Origin: Flaviaestuariibacter sp.
Lineage (GTDB): Bacteria > Bacteroidota > Bacteroidia > Chitinophagales > Chitinophagaceae
NCBI GenBank assembly: GCA_028288515.1
Contig: JAQBNP010000149.1
Location: 1 to 34,586 of the forward strand
Length of the DNA stretch: 34,586 bases
Reading direction: 5' to 3'
Part shown: positions 26,401 through 33,537 of the stretch, one piece after another
How the letters are laid out: every line of letters starts with the position of its first letter
How positions within the stretch are numbered: the stretch's first letter is position 1
Made by a program: the position numbers and the translations under genes
Notes under the pieces: generated by a model
The model's input: only the letters and a program-made list of their open reading frames with translations
Told to the model about the DNA's origin: nothing
Database searches by the model: none

Positions 26401-27083
26401 CCGAGATCCTCTTCAGTGTGATCGGCGTCTTGCTCGGCTTCAGCCTCACCGGCATGAGCGTTTCCGGCATCTTCACGGGCCTCGGCATCGTTGGCCTGGC
26501 GGGGATCGTCGTCAAGAACGGGATCCTCGTGATCGAATTCGCCGAAGAGCTCCGGCAGCGCGGACTCAAGACACGAGCGGCCATCATCGAGGCAGGCAAG
26601 ACGCGGATCATCCCTGTCATGCTCACGGCGCTCGCGGCGATCTTCGGACTGCTGCCGCTTGCTGTCGGCTTCAATATCGACTTTGTTGAAATGTTTGCAA
26701 GCTTCAGCCCGCATATCTTCTTCGGCGGCGACAGCGCTCGCTTCTGGGCACCGCTGGCGTGGACGCTGATCTTCGGCCTCATCTTCGCGTTCTTTATGAC
26801 GCTGTTCGTCCTGCCCGGCATGTACCTCATCACGGAGCGTCTGCGTCGCCCGATGCGGCGGATCTTCGGGGGCAAATGGGTATCGCTGGCGGGTCTGCTT
26901 CCCCTTGCGTCCATCGGCATGCTGATGCTCGGACAAGGCATCGCTGCGCTGGTGTTCTTTCTCGCATTCCCAGCGATGCTGATCATCACCATGGTCGTTC
27001 ACCGACGCGACGTTGCACGACGGAAGCGTAAGCTCGCCGGAAGCACCACGATCAATAAAGCATTTACCGGAAGCTGGTTATAG
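23427..27083 (+). CDS. RND-family multidrug efflux permease (AcrB/HAE1 type)
   Basis: A 1218-residue inner-membrane pump with two repeats of six core membrane helices and large periplasmic loops. The proton-relay residues are kept: the double Asp in GLGIIVDDAIVVIENTHR (TM4) and the Lys in IVGLAGIVVKNGILVIEFA (TM10). It is about 150-200 residues longer than AcrB. The extra length lies partly in a hydrophobic insertion between the halves (LWAALAFGILLDLMG...LILFILVLAIFN) and in a C-terminal pair of hydrophobic segments (WVSLAGLLPLASIGMLML...ALVFFLAFPAMLIITMVV). Substrate is unknown; hydrophobic drugs or lipids rather than heavy metals are suggested by the absence of Met-rich motifs. Last gene of the operon, ended by a terminator. 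Confidence 0.95.
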   Translation: MTSPLPNPLDGVDPKTKKFKPTTWSIKNRTTIYLLMLFVTIAGVFQFITLPKEQFPDIVIPNIYVQTIYAGNTPRDIENLVTQPIEKKIKSISGVKVNKVTSTSQQDYSTIIVEFDTDVDTDIALQKVKDAVDKAKTDLPKDLTQEPIVLEVSLSDQPIMYVNLSGNYDPVRLKTYADEMQDRLEELPQINRVDIVGAPEREFQINVDNQRMQTAGVTFDDIAGAVSRENLDISGGQLEVVNMRRNLQLKGQFKTAFDIQGLVIRNSSGAPIYVRDIADVRDTIKERESFARLNGKPVITLNVVKRSGENLIETAAGVDKVVEELKSSFFPKDLDVVITGDQSINARNSFNELVNTIVIGFILVLVILMFFMGVVNAFFVALSVPLSIFVAFLFIPGAELIAGSAVTLNFIVLFALLFGLGIIVDDAIVVIENTHRIFMEGRGRLSSEKSAMMAAGEVFVPVLAGTVTTLAPFIPLLFWPGIIGKFMIYLPTMLIFTLAASLVVAFIMNPVFAVDFMNHEEGVKEPKSAIFRKKSLWAALAFGILLDLMGATFFGNLILFILVLAIFNRFILDDVIHAFQNRVLPGIMRRYERLLNWSLRGWRPVHLLLGTFVLFILSIVIFGIAASTQWVKVVFFPKADPNFIYTYIKLPVGTDVEYTDSITHVLEGRVYKVLGMENGKKNPIVESVISNTAIGAADPSSGDRSTRSELGRIQVSFVEFEKRHGVSTAPYLDSIRSVVRGIPGAEISVAQESSGPPTDPPVNIEVASEDIDALIKTSVSLKNYLDSVNVPGVEELKMDVDLSNPEITLRVNRERALIEGVSSAQIGMQIRTALFGREVSKIKEGEDEYKIQLRNQEVQRKNLSDLLNMTVSFRDFSGQVKRIPISSLVSVDFTSTQGSVKRKNFKRVISLRSNVLESKGYTAQSVNTQLTGILAGFRNKPENVTISQTGEGAQQAETVAFLGKALMYALGIILLTLVIQFNSISKPIIILTEILFSVIGVLLGFSLTGMSVSGIFTGLGIVGLAGIVVKNGILVIEFAEELRQRGLKTRAAIIEAGKTRIIPVMLTALAAIFGLLPLAVGFNIDFVEMFASFSPHIFFGGDSARFWAPLAWTLIFGLIFAFFMTLFVLPGMYLITERLRRPMRRIFGGKWVSLAGLLPLASIGMLMLGQGIAALVFFLAFPAMLIITMVVHRRDVARRKRKLAGSTTINKAFTGSWL

Positions 27084-27107
27084 ACAGGATGTCTCCTTTA
27101 GAATGGC

Positions 27108-27135
27108 AGCGGCTCAGAAATGAGCCGCTTTTTTT
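27108..27135 (+). terminator. Intrinsic terminator of the efflux operon
   Basis: AGCGGCTCA-GAAA-TGAGCCGCT is a perfect 9-bp stem with a GAAA loop and seven T. Confidence 0.9.
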
Positions 27136-27344
27136 GTGCATGTTCATCCCCGGTTTGCCAAGCCCGGCAGGAAGTCTTGTTCATGAATCGTTGGTTGAGA
27201 TGATGCCTGCCATTAAACGGTTGTGTATGCGCGTGCCATCGTCCGGATTTTGCAGCCAAACGAATCGGAAGGTTGCTGAAACTGCCTTTCACGATTTGCC
27301 GTAATTACTCAAAATCTTCTCTCTCACTCATTAAACCATTCACT

Positions 27345-28088
27345 ATGGATCCGCAATCACCTGTGGCACAGAACAGCTCTGAACGGTCTCCGCTGGAGGC
27401 CAGAATGCATCGCCGGAAATTCTTACTCTTCAGCGGGGCAGCTGCCTCCGCAGCTCTGATCGGAACGGCGTGCAAGAAACATGATGATCCCACCCCTTCG
27501 TCAAACGGTATCAACCTCGGCAGCGGCGACGTCGGCATTCTCAATTATGCGTATGCGCTGGAGCAGCTGGAAGCGGCCTTCTACACGCAGGTCGTAGCGA
27601 ACGGAAGCTTCACAACAGCCTTCTCGCCGCTCGAGCAGGAATACCTGAAGGACGTGCGCGACCACGAGATCGCTCACCGCGAATTCTTCAAAGCGGCCAT
27701 CACCGCTGCCGCACCCTCGCAGATCATTCCAGCCCTAGCCGTCAACTTCAGCACGATCAACTTCTCCGACCGTACCTCGGTTCTGAACACGGCAAAGACC
27801 TTCGAAGACCTCGGCGTTGCCGCATACAACGGCGCGGGCAAGCTTCTCGTAAACCCCGACTACCTGACCATTGCAGGCAAGATCGTTTCCGTAGAAGCAC
27901 GGCACGCGGCGCTCATCCGTGACCTCATCGCCAACGGCTCCTTTGCAGACCTGGTGTCACTCCAAGCCAGCTTCGGCGCCAACAACGCCAACGGTCTTGA
28001 CGGCGCCCTCAACCCGCCGCAGGTCCTGGCGATGGCCGGTGCGTACATCACCACGCAGATCGACGCGAGCAATCTTCCCACTTCATAA
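27345..28088 (+). CDS. Exported ferritin-like protein 1 (Ferritin_2 type, Tat/lipoprotein signal)
   Basis: A 247-residue protein. The N-terminus has an Arg-Arg pair (HRRKFLLFSG) followed by a hydrophobic stretch and IGTAC (Cys43), consistent with a Tat-exported lipoprotein. The mature part is a four-helix ferritin-like domain: LNYAYALEQLEAAFYTQVV, LKDVRDHEIAHREFFKAAI, VLNTAKTFEDLGVAAYNGA, KIVSVEARHAALIRDL, with Glu and His residues at carboxylate-bridged iron positions in each helix. The Ferritin_2 family includes the plant desiccation-related protein Pcc13-62. ATG 27345 is preferred to the track start because it gives the short leader before RRKF. Paired with the next gene 11 bp downstream. 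Confidence 0.85.
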   Translation: MDPQSPVAQNSSERSPLEARMHRRKFLLFSGAAASAALIGTACKKHDDPTPSSNGINLGSGDVGILNYAYALEQLEAAFYTQVVANGSFTTAFSPLEQEYLKDVRDHEIAHREFFKAAITAAAPSQIIPALAVNFSTINFSDRTSVLNTAKTFEDLGVAAYNGAGKLLVNPDYLTIAGKIVSVEARHAALIRDLIANGSFADLVSLQASFGANNANGLDGALNPPQVLAMAGAYITTQIDASNLPTS

Positions 28089-28099
28089 AACCCGAAATC

Positions 28100-29008
28100 A
28101 TGAACGTACAGAATATCCTCAACGAGATTGAAAAAGTAGATCCCGAGGTTTACGACAGGTTAGACTCCCGCCGCGACGTCATGCGCCGGTTCAGCTTCCT
28201 CGGAAAAACACTGGCTCTCGCCGCCATCCCGGCTGCCTTCGGCTCCATGCTGAAGAAAGCATATGGCCAAAGCACCGCCTCGGATATTGTCGATGCCCTC
28301 AAGTTTGCCTACCTCCTGGAAAACCTGGAGGCTGAATTCTATAAGAAGGTTGTGTCCAGCTTCGCAACGGTGGGCGTTCCATCCGGCCCGGCGCAAACAG
28401 CGCTTACAGTGATCCGCGATCATGAGATCGCACACGTCAACTTCCTGAAGACCACGCTCACAACGGGTCTTGGTCAGACCGTGCCGACATACACCGCGGC
28501 AAGCTTCGACTTTACAGGCGGTGCCGGCAGCGGTAACGGCCCGTTCGCTGCCGCTTTCATGGCCGGTGGCTACCCGGTCCTTCTTGCCGTCGCACAAACG
28601 TTTGAAGATACTGGTGTCCGCGCGTATAAAGGACAGGCGCCACGCCTGATGAGCAATAACGATGTGCTCACGGCGGCCCTGCAGATCCACTCCGTAGAAG
28701 CACGGCACGCCGCCCATATCCGGCAGATGCGCCGTAACCTCACTGGAACCAACCTGGTTCCTGCAGGCACGACGCTGCAGCCATGGATCACGCTGAAGCA
28801 AAGCGGTATTGCCACGGGCAACGCCGGCGCTGATGCCGCCATCCAGGCAAGCTACAACGGCGAGGAAGTGACAACGCAGGCAGGCGTGAACATCGTCGGC
28901 ACGTTCGGCGGTATCACGATCTCAGCAAACGAAGCGTCCGAAGCCTTCGATGAGCCGCTGACGAAAGCAGAGGTCACGTCCATTGTGACGCCGTTCCTTG
29001 TTCCGTAA
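28100..29008 (+). CDS. Exported ferritin-like protein 2 (Ferritin_2 type, Tat-like signal)
   Basis: A 302-residue paralogue-like partner of the preceding gene. A 28-residue polar lead is followed by a twin-arginine-like MRRFSFLGKTLALAAIPAAF signal ending AYGQ. The ferritin-like helices repeat the same motifs: KFAYLLENLEAEFYKKVV, IRDHEIAHVNFLKTTL, AVAQTFEDTGVRAYKGQ, IHSVEARHAAHIRQM. A glycine-rich loop (FTGGAGSGNGPFAAAFM) and a C-terminal 60-residue extension are absent from protein 1. The two probably work together in the periplasm, perhaps as an iron-binding heteromeric assembly; iron oxidation has not been shown for this branch. Same operon, ended by a terminator. Confidence 0.87.
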   Translation: MNVQNILNEIEKVDPEVYDRLDSRRDVMRRFSFLGKTLALAAIPAAFGSMLKKAYGQSTASDIVDALKFAYLLENLEAEFYKKVVSSFATVGVPSGPAQTALTVIRDHEIAHVNFLKTTLTTGLGQTVPTYTAASFDFTGGAGSGNGPFAAAFMAGGYPVLLAVAQTFEDTGVRAYKGQAPRLMSNNDVLTAALQIHSVEARHAAHIRQMRRNLTGTNLVPAGTTLQPWITLKQSGIATGNAGADAAIQASYNGEEVTTQAGVNIVGTFGGITISANEASEAFDEPLTKAEVTSIVTPFLVP

Positions 29009-29029
29009 TCTAGATTGGTGAATAAGACG

Positions 29030-29058
29030 GGGCGGTGCTTTTGCATCGCCCTTTTTTT
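29030..29058 (+). terminator. Intrinsic terminator after the ferritin-like pair
   Basis: GGGCGGTGC-TTTT-GCATCGCCC (one G-T pair) is followed by seven T. It also overlaps the 3' end of the convergent 83-residue gene. Confidence 0.82.
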
Positions 29059-29308
29059 AGGTAGCATAGCCCTTCCGCTCCCAGTGATCCTTGATCAGCT
29101 TGCCATCGCGGTCGTGCTTCAGCGTGCGTGCGTAGCGGTCTCCCTTGATGGTGCCGTCCTCCCGCGCCGTACCGACGAACGCCTGGATGGCTCGGCCCTC
29201 ATCGTCTGTCTTTGCAACGATATCGTATCCCTTCACCTTCAGCGTTACGGTTGTTGAGGGCGTGAAAACCTTGTTGAGCTGCTTGAGGAGAACGTCGCCG
29301 AGCTTCAT
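29057..29308 (-). CDS. Small conserved-looking protein of unknown function
   Basis: An 83-residue acid-base balanced protein, MKLGDVLLKQLNKVFTP..., with a mix of beta-like segments (TVTLKVKGYDIVAKTD, AIQAFVGTAREDGTIKGDRYART) and a basic end (HDRDGKLIKDHWERKGYA). It has no signal peptide or membrane segment. Composition looks like a folded cytoplasmic protein and not like a chance ORF, and the frame fits between two transcription signals, being convergent with the ferritin-like pair. I do not recognise a named family. Confidence 0.68.
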   Translation of the reverse strand: MKLGDVLLKQLNKVFTPSTTVTLKVKGYDIVAKTDDEGRAIQAFVGTAREDGTIKGDRYARTLKHDRDGKLIKDHWERKGYAT

Positions 29309-29393
29309 TGCTTTTTATTGATGCACTGCCAAGAGAGTGCCGGAATGATCGCCAAAACGGAAGCGGTTGAGACCCACGGCGTACGATTAAGAA

Positions 29394-29684
29394 ATGAGAC
29401 GGTGGCAAAAGGAAGAAGCGCTTGCACGGATCCTCGAACAGATGCGCGCGAAGCTACCGGGCAAGGTGTTCGATACGGGCGACTCAACCGTGTAGGTACG
29501 GGACGTGCAGCTGCGTGGTGGTATCTTCTTCATTGGCTGGGTCATGCATGCAGCCGTGGACAATGCGATCCATGTTCATCATTTCCCCGGCTGGGTGGCC
29601 AGGGAGTTCGGTATCCGTCACGATTCCATTCAGCTGGCCCGTCTTGATCTTTTAGGCCACCACCCCGATGAGAACGCACCGTGA
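29394..29684 (+). pseudogene. 95-codon ORF interrupted by an in-frame TAG
   Basis: From the ATG at 29394 one frame reads MRRWQKEEALARILEQM...DTGDSTV, then TAG (29493-29495), then continues in the same frame with VRDVQLRGGIFFIGWVMH... to TGA at 29682. Both halves have protein-like composition, and the second half has no convincing start of its own. The simplest reading is a 95-residue cytoplasmic protein inactivated by a nonsense change (CAG to TAG would be enough), a sequencing error, or less likely readthrough. It is divergent from the 83-residue gene. The longer ORF-track entries here are in other frames. Confidence 0.45.
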
Positions 29685-29894
29685 ACCAAAAGAAAACAAT
29701 GGTGCATGTGGTTGAACGCTCAATGTTCAACGATCGGCTTTAGAGGCCTGACAAGGTTTCCTGTCCTTGACCTGGCGCTTTGAAAGATGCTGGGGCAATT
29801 CGCTGCACCTGTTGAACGGAACAGTGCTCGTTGAAAAATGACTACGTTCGTAAGCGTGGCATTCTCACAGCGCCCCATCGGCAGAGACAACCTC

Positions 29895-29933
29895 AAAAAA
29901 AGAAACCCCGGCAGCTTTCGCCACCAGGGTTTC
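29895..29933 (-). terminator. Strong intrinsic terminator of the M16 protease gene
   Basis: On the minus strand GAAACCCTGGTGGC-GAAA-GCTGCCGGGGTTTC makes a 14-bp stem with only G-T wobble pairs, followed by seven T. It lies about 80 bp after the protease stop, beyond the heptamer repeat. Confidence 0.85.
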
Positions 29934-29972
29934 CCATTCGATCAGGTTCAGTGAACAGGGTTGAATCGAGTC

Positions 29973-30009
29973 ATTCACCATTCACTATTCACGATTCACT
30001 ATTCACTAC
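29973..30009. repeat. ATTCACN heptamer tandem repeat (five units)
   Basis: ATTCACC, ATTCACT, ATTCACG, ATTCACT and ATTCACT follow without gaps, then ACT. It ends a few bases before the M16 gene stop. Confidence 0.7.
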
Positions 30010-30012
30010 TCC

Positions 30013-32865
30013 CTAGAACTCTTTCTTTTCGGTCACTTTCTTACCGTCGGCATCGAGCTCAACGACTTCGTAGCCGAGCTTCTTGATGCTTTCGAGGATG
30101 CGGGCACGATCGCCAACGAGCAGGATATTCATCTTGTTCGGCTGGAGGTATTTTTTCGTGCTCTTATCGATGTCGGCCTTCGTGATATTGTCCAGGATCT
30201 TGCGCTGCTGCACCGTATAGTTGGCAGGCAGGTTGTAATCAAGCACACGGCGGATGAACGCTGCTTTCTGACCGGGCGTCTCGTAGCGGAGGGCATCGAA
30301 CTGGCCGATGGCGCTCTTCATGGAAGCGATCTCGGCAGGTGTGACACCGGCGTTGAAATAGTTCTTCATTTCCTGCATCACCTCGGCAAGGGCGCTGTCG
30401 GACGCGTCGGCGCGGATGCCGGACGCGAAGCGGAAGTCACCGGTGTATTCGTTACCGGAGAAGCTGCTGTTCGCGCCATATGTCCAGCCTTTGTCCTCGC
30501 GCAGGTTCAGGTTCAAACGGCTGTTGAAGTCGCCGCCGAGCGAGTAGTTCGCCAGCGATGCTTTGTAATAGTCGCCTGTTGCATCCCATTTCAGTCCTGT
30601 ATTGTAACCGACACGGAACTCCGTCTGGGCGCCTTTCGGAACATCCACCATGAACACCTTCGTCTTGTCGACAACAGGGGCCGGGTCAACTTTCGGCAGA
30701 TCGATCTTCTTGTTCGGAAGCTTCGACAGGAAGCCGAGCTTGGACAGGATCTCGTCCTGCTTCACGTCACCAACCACAACGAGCTTCGCATCGCGTGATG
30801 TCATGTAGTTGGCGTAATAATTCTCGATGTCCTGGAGCGTAATGTTCTTGATGGTTTCTTCGGTGCCGTTCTGGCTGATGCCCAGGATATGGTTCGGGCC
30901 GTAGTTCACCTTGGCGAACACGGCGTCAGCGATGGCGGCCGGCTGGGCCTTCATCTGCTTCAGACCCTGGATGCGCTGTGTCTTCAGGCGGCTGAATGTC
31001 TCTTCTGTGAACTTCGGGCTCAGCACGCGCTCCTGGAGGATCGCGAGCGTTGCATCAAGGTTTTTCTTCAGTGTTTGTACGGTGAACGTGATCCCGTTGA
31101 GACCGCTGTTCACGTTGACGGACGACCCCATGCGCTGGAGCTCCTGGGAGAGCTGCTCGGCGGTGTGCGATCTTGTTTCTTCGTTCATCATCGTTGCAAA
31201 CATGCTGGCGAGACCAGCCTTCGAGAGGTCGTTTGCCTGCAGCAGGTGGCCGCCCGGAATGGTGAGCGTCAGGGTAACCGTCGGGATCTCGTTGCTTTCC
31301 GTACCGATGACCTTGATGCCGCTGGGCAGGTCCTTGCGCCAGAAAGCAGGCACTTTCACGACGGGTGTAGGTCCGGCAGCAGGCATCTTGGTGCGATCCA
31401 GGTTATCTTTTGCCTTCACATAATGGAGGCCTTCGTAACCGTAGTTCGGCTTGCTGTAATGCGATGAATCGATCGTATAGTTCGGCGCGGCGGCAACAAC
31501 CTGCTCCTGTCCTTTCGGAACAACGCTGAGGATCACGGCTCCTTTGCCCTTGATATATTGGTTGTAGACGCGCATCACGTCGGCAGCTGTGACCGATGTG
31601 TACATGGCCAGCTCTTCGGCGAGCTTGTTCGGGTTGCCCGTGAACGTCTGGTAGGCTGCCAGCTGGCTCACCTTGCCGGACACGCTTTGCAGGCCGTTGA
31701 TCACCTGCGACTCATAGCTTCCGGTGAACTTCGCGATATCGGCAGCCGAGGCGCCACGCTTCTCGAATGAGTCCAGCGCGGAGCGATACAGGGCTTCCAT
31801 ATCGGCGAGTGTTTTGCCAGGGAGGGGTGCGAGGACGACGGAAAATTCGCCGGACAGCTCCTGGTTGTTCTGGCTCGCGTTGGCGATGAGACCAAGCTGC
31901 TTTTTCACGATCGTCTGGTACAGAACGGAGTTCTTGCCCTGGCCGAGGATCTCGGCGAGGCAGTCCAGTGCAGCCATGTCCCGATGGTAGTTCGGAACGG
32001 TCGGGTACGTGATGTAGAGGCGTGGCTGGCGTGCATAGTTATCTACCTGGGTAACGTAGCGGTTCGTGGTCACAACCGGGTCCGGAACCTGCACGGGGCT
32101 CACTTCTGGACCGCGTGGGATGGAGCCGAAATATTTCTCGACAAGCTTCACCACTTCGGCAGGCTTGACGTCGCCGCCGATCGTAAGGGCCGCATTGTTG
32201 GGGCCGTACCAGCGGAGGAAGAAATTCTTCAGGTCGTTTACATTCACACGGTTCAGGTCCTCGACATAACCGATCGTCATCCAGGAATAGGGATGCCCGT
32301 ATGGGTAGAGGTTTTTGGAGATGCTCTCGCCGGCAAGGCCGTAGGGAGCGTTGTCATAGCGCTGGCCGCGCTCGTTCTTGACAGTGGAACGCTGAATCTC
32401 GAATTTCTTTTGCGTTACAGCATCAAGGAAGAAGCCCATGCGGTCGGATTCGAGCCAGAGCATTTTCTCGAGCTGGTTGCTCGGAACGGTCTCGAAGTAG
32501 TTGGTGCGGTCGCGGTTGGTGCTGCCATTGAGCGTGCCACCGGCTTCCGATACGATCTTGAAATGCTGCTCGTCACCGACGTGGTCGGAGCCCTGGAACA
32601 GCATGTGCTCGAAGAAGTGGGCAAAGCCGGACTTGGCGATCTCCTCGCGGGCGGAGCCGACATGGTAGGTCACATCGACGTGAACGACGGGATCGGAATG
32701 GTCCTCGTGAACGATGAGCGTGAGGCCGTTGGGGAGAACATACTTCTCATAAGGGATCACAAGCTCGGACCCTTTTTTCGTCACTTTCTCGACCAGCTTT
32801 GCCTGCGACCAGGCGCTGCCGCTGAGCAGCAGTGCGCCGGCAAAGACCAGGAAACGTTGTTTCAT
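30013..32865 (-). CDS. Exported M16-family zinc metalloprotease, two-module form
   Basis: A 950-residue protein with signal peptide (FAGALLLSGSAWS-Q). The N-terminal M16 module has the inverted zinc motif HFFEH at 83-87 (catalytic Glu86 between the zinc ligands His83 and His87) and the downstream ENERGQRYDN-like segment with the third ligand. A second M16 module starts near residue 510 (LPSGIKVIGTESNEIPTVTLTLTIPGG) and lacks the HxxEH motif, so it is the non-catalytic partner half. This is the insulinase/pitrilysin-like layout in one chain, as in bacterial periplasmic peptide-degrading enzymes. Probably digests short peptides in the periplasm. A TTACTTTG about 32 bp upstream is one base from the -7 box. 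Confidence 0.95.
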   Translation of the reverse strand: MKQRFLVFAGALLLSGSAWSQAKLVEKVTKKGSELVIPYEKYVLPNGLTLIVHEDHSDPVVHVDVTYHVGSAREEIAKSGFAHFFEHMLFQGSDHVGDEQHFKIVSEAGGTLNGSTNRDRTNYFETVPSNQLEKMLWLESDRMGFFLDAVTQKKFEIQRSTVKNERGQRYDNAPYGLAGESISKNLYPYGHPYSWMTIGYVEDLNRVNVNDLKNFFLRWYGPNNAALTIGGDVKPAEVVKLVEKYFGSIPRGPEVSPVQVPDPVVTTNRYVTQVDNYARQPRLYITYPTVPNYHRDMAALDCLAEILGQGKNSVLYQTIVKKQLGLIANASQNNQELSGEFSVVLAPLPGKTLADMEALYRSALDSFEKRGASAADIAKFTGSYESQVINGLQSVSGKVSQLAAYQTFTGNPNKLAEELAMYTSVTAADVMRVYNQYIKGKGAVILSVVPKGQEQVVAAAPNYTIDSSHYSKPNYGYEGLHYVKAKDNLDRTKMPAAGPTPVVKVPAFWRKDLPSGIKVIGTESNEIPTVTLTLTIPGGHLLQANDLSKAGLASMFATMMNEETRSHTAEQLSQELQRMGSSVNVNSGLNGITFTVQTLKKNLDATLAILQERVLSPKFTEETFSRLKTQRIQGLKQMKAQPAAIADAVFAKVNYGPNHILGISQNGTEETIKNITLQDIENYYANYMTSRDAKLVVVGDVKQDEILSKLGFLSKLPNKKIDLPKVDPAPVVDKTKVFMVDVPKGAQTEFRVGYNTGLKWDATGDYYKASLANYSLGGDFNSRLNLNLREDKGWTYGANSSFSGNEYTGDFRFASGIRADASDSALAEVMQEMKNYFNAGVTPAEIASMKSAIGQFDALRYETPGQKAAFIRRVLDYNLPANYTVQQRKILDNITKADIDKSTKKYLQPNKMNILLVGDRARILESIKKLGYEVVELDADGKKVTEKKEF

Positions 32866-33115
32866 AAATAGAGTTTTAGTTTTAGTCAGAAGAGCCCAAA
32901 GTAACGGATTCGATATGATATATTATTGCCACTTATCATTTAATCATTATTTCTAATTTCTGGTTTCTCAACGGCGCCCGGTGGCGTTCTGCTCACCGCT
33001 GCATCCACCCGACACGGGTCGAAAAGAGAGGGTGGGACAAGGCACGCAGAGCACGCTGAAGCACAACCTGAACTCTTCCGTGCGCTTGGCTTGCGATCCG
33101 TTCGCTCTTTGGGCG

Positions 33116-33477
33116 CTTTGCGTTTGAGGTTGTCCAGCCTAAAATTTCTCTCGTTCCGGGTTCCCGGCATCCGTGGCGACTTCGGCAACACCCGTGGCGG
33201 GTTCGGCAACGCGCGTGACGGATTCGGCAACGATGCTGGAGGCTTCGGCAGGCACTCTGAAACATTTGGCAACGGCCGTGACAGTTCCGGCAACGGCCGT
33301 GGCGCCTCCGGCAATGCCCATGAACCGCTCAGCAAGGATGGTGACAAATTTCGCAACGCTCCCGCCGGTTCCGGCGACGTCCGTGACAACTTCGGCAACC
33401 GCATCTTTTTGGTGCTGCGACGACAGGGAAAAGGGGTTGGATTGACGACTTTAAATGGAACCGCCCTAAACGCAAAG
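33116..33477. repeat. Inverted CTTTGCGTTT/AAACGCAAAG flanks of the tandem array
   Basis: CTTTGCGTTT at 33116-33125 and its exact complement AAACGCAAAG at 33468-33477 face each other across the 21-bp array, each within a longer degenerate GCTCTTTGGGCGC / CAAAGAGCGC context. This may mark the ends of a small non-autonomous element or may be two copies of a common intergenic repeat. Confidence 0.4.
33160..33399. repeat. 21-bp tandem repeat array, about 11.4 degenerate copies
   Basis: Units of exactly 21 bp with consensus near TTCGGCAACGNCCGTGNCGNN, from GTTCCCGGCATCCGTGGCGAC (33160) to a final partial TTCGGCAAC (33391-33399). Copies 4, 7, 8 and 9 are the most diverged. Period 21 equals seven codons, so each frame reads as a heptapeptide repeat (FGNxRDG on plus, LPNPPRx-like on minus), but no start or conserved domain supports translation. 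Confidence 0.8.
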
Positions 33478-33512
33478 AGCGCGGCGTGCGCAAGGAAACC
33501 GCAGAGACGACC

Positions 33513-33520
33513 TAGCTTTG
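33513..33520 (+). promoter_or_regulatory. -7 promoter box of the TIGR00266 gene
   Basis: TAGCTTTG matches TAnnTTTG exactly, 17 bases before the ATG at 33538. It shows the long upstream ORF extension through the repeat array is not part of the gene. Confidence 0.55.
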
Positions 33521-33537
33521 CCTCAAAACCACCTCTC

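Larger units (their letters stand above)
29685..30012. other. Intergenic region with terminator and heptamer repeats
   Basis: No credible gene. It holds a CAATGTTCAACGATCGG motif of the window's AATGTTC repeat family (about 29724-29740), the terminator of the M16 protease gene and an ATTCACN heptamer run directly beside the protease stop codon. Confidence 0.6.
32866..33537. other. Intergenic region built of repeats
   Basis: The 670 bp between the divergent M16 and TIGR00266 genes contain an AT-rich leader of the M16 gene (to about 32950), CGCAAAG-type repeats on both flanks, the 21-bp tandem array and the TIGR00266 promoter. ORF-track entries are open in several frames because the repeat has no stop codons; none is credible as a gene. 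Confidence 0.65.

Noticed and set aside
29925-29955. TPP-riboswitch-like word TGAACCTGATC on the minus strand next to a hairpin
   Set aside because: Only this one THI-box word is present; the other conserved boxes (CTGAGA, AATGCCAGCGTAGGGAA) are missing and the site lies downstream of a protease gene, not before a thiamine gene. The hairpin is a terminator.
33160-33399. Possible CRISPR array
   Set aside because: Direct 21-bp tandem units without spacers, degenerate, no cas genes.
33091-33537. N-terminal extension of the TIGR00266 ORF through the FGNxRDG heptapeptide repeats
   Set aside because: A -7 promoter box lies between the repeats and the family start at 33538, so the extension is not expected on the mRNA.
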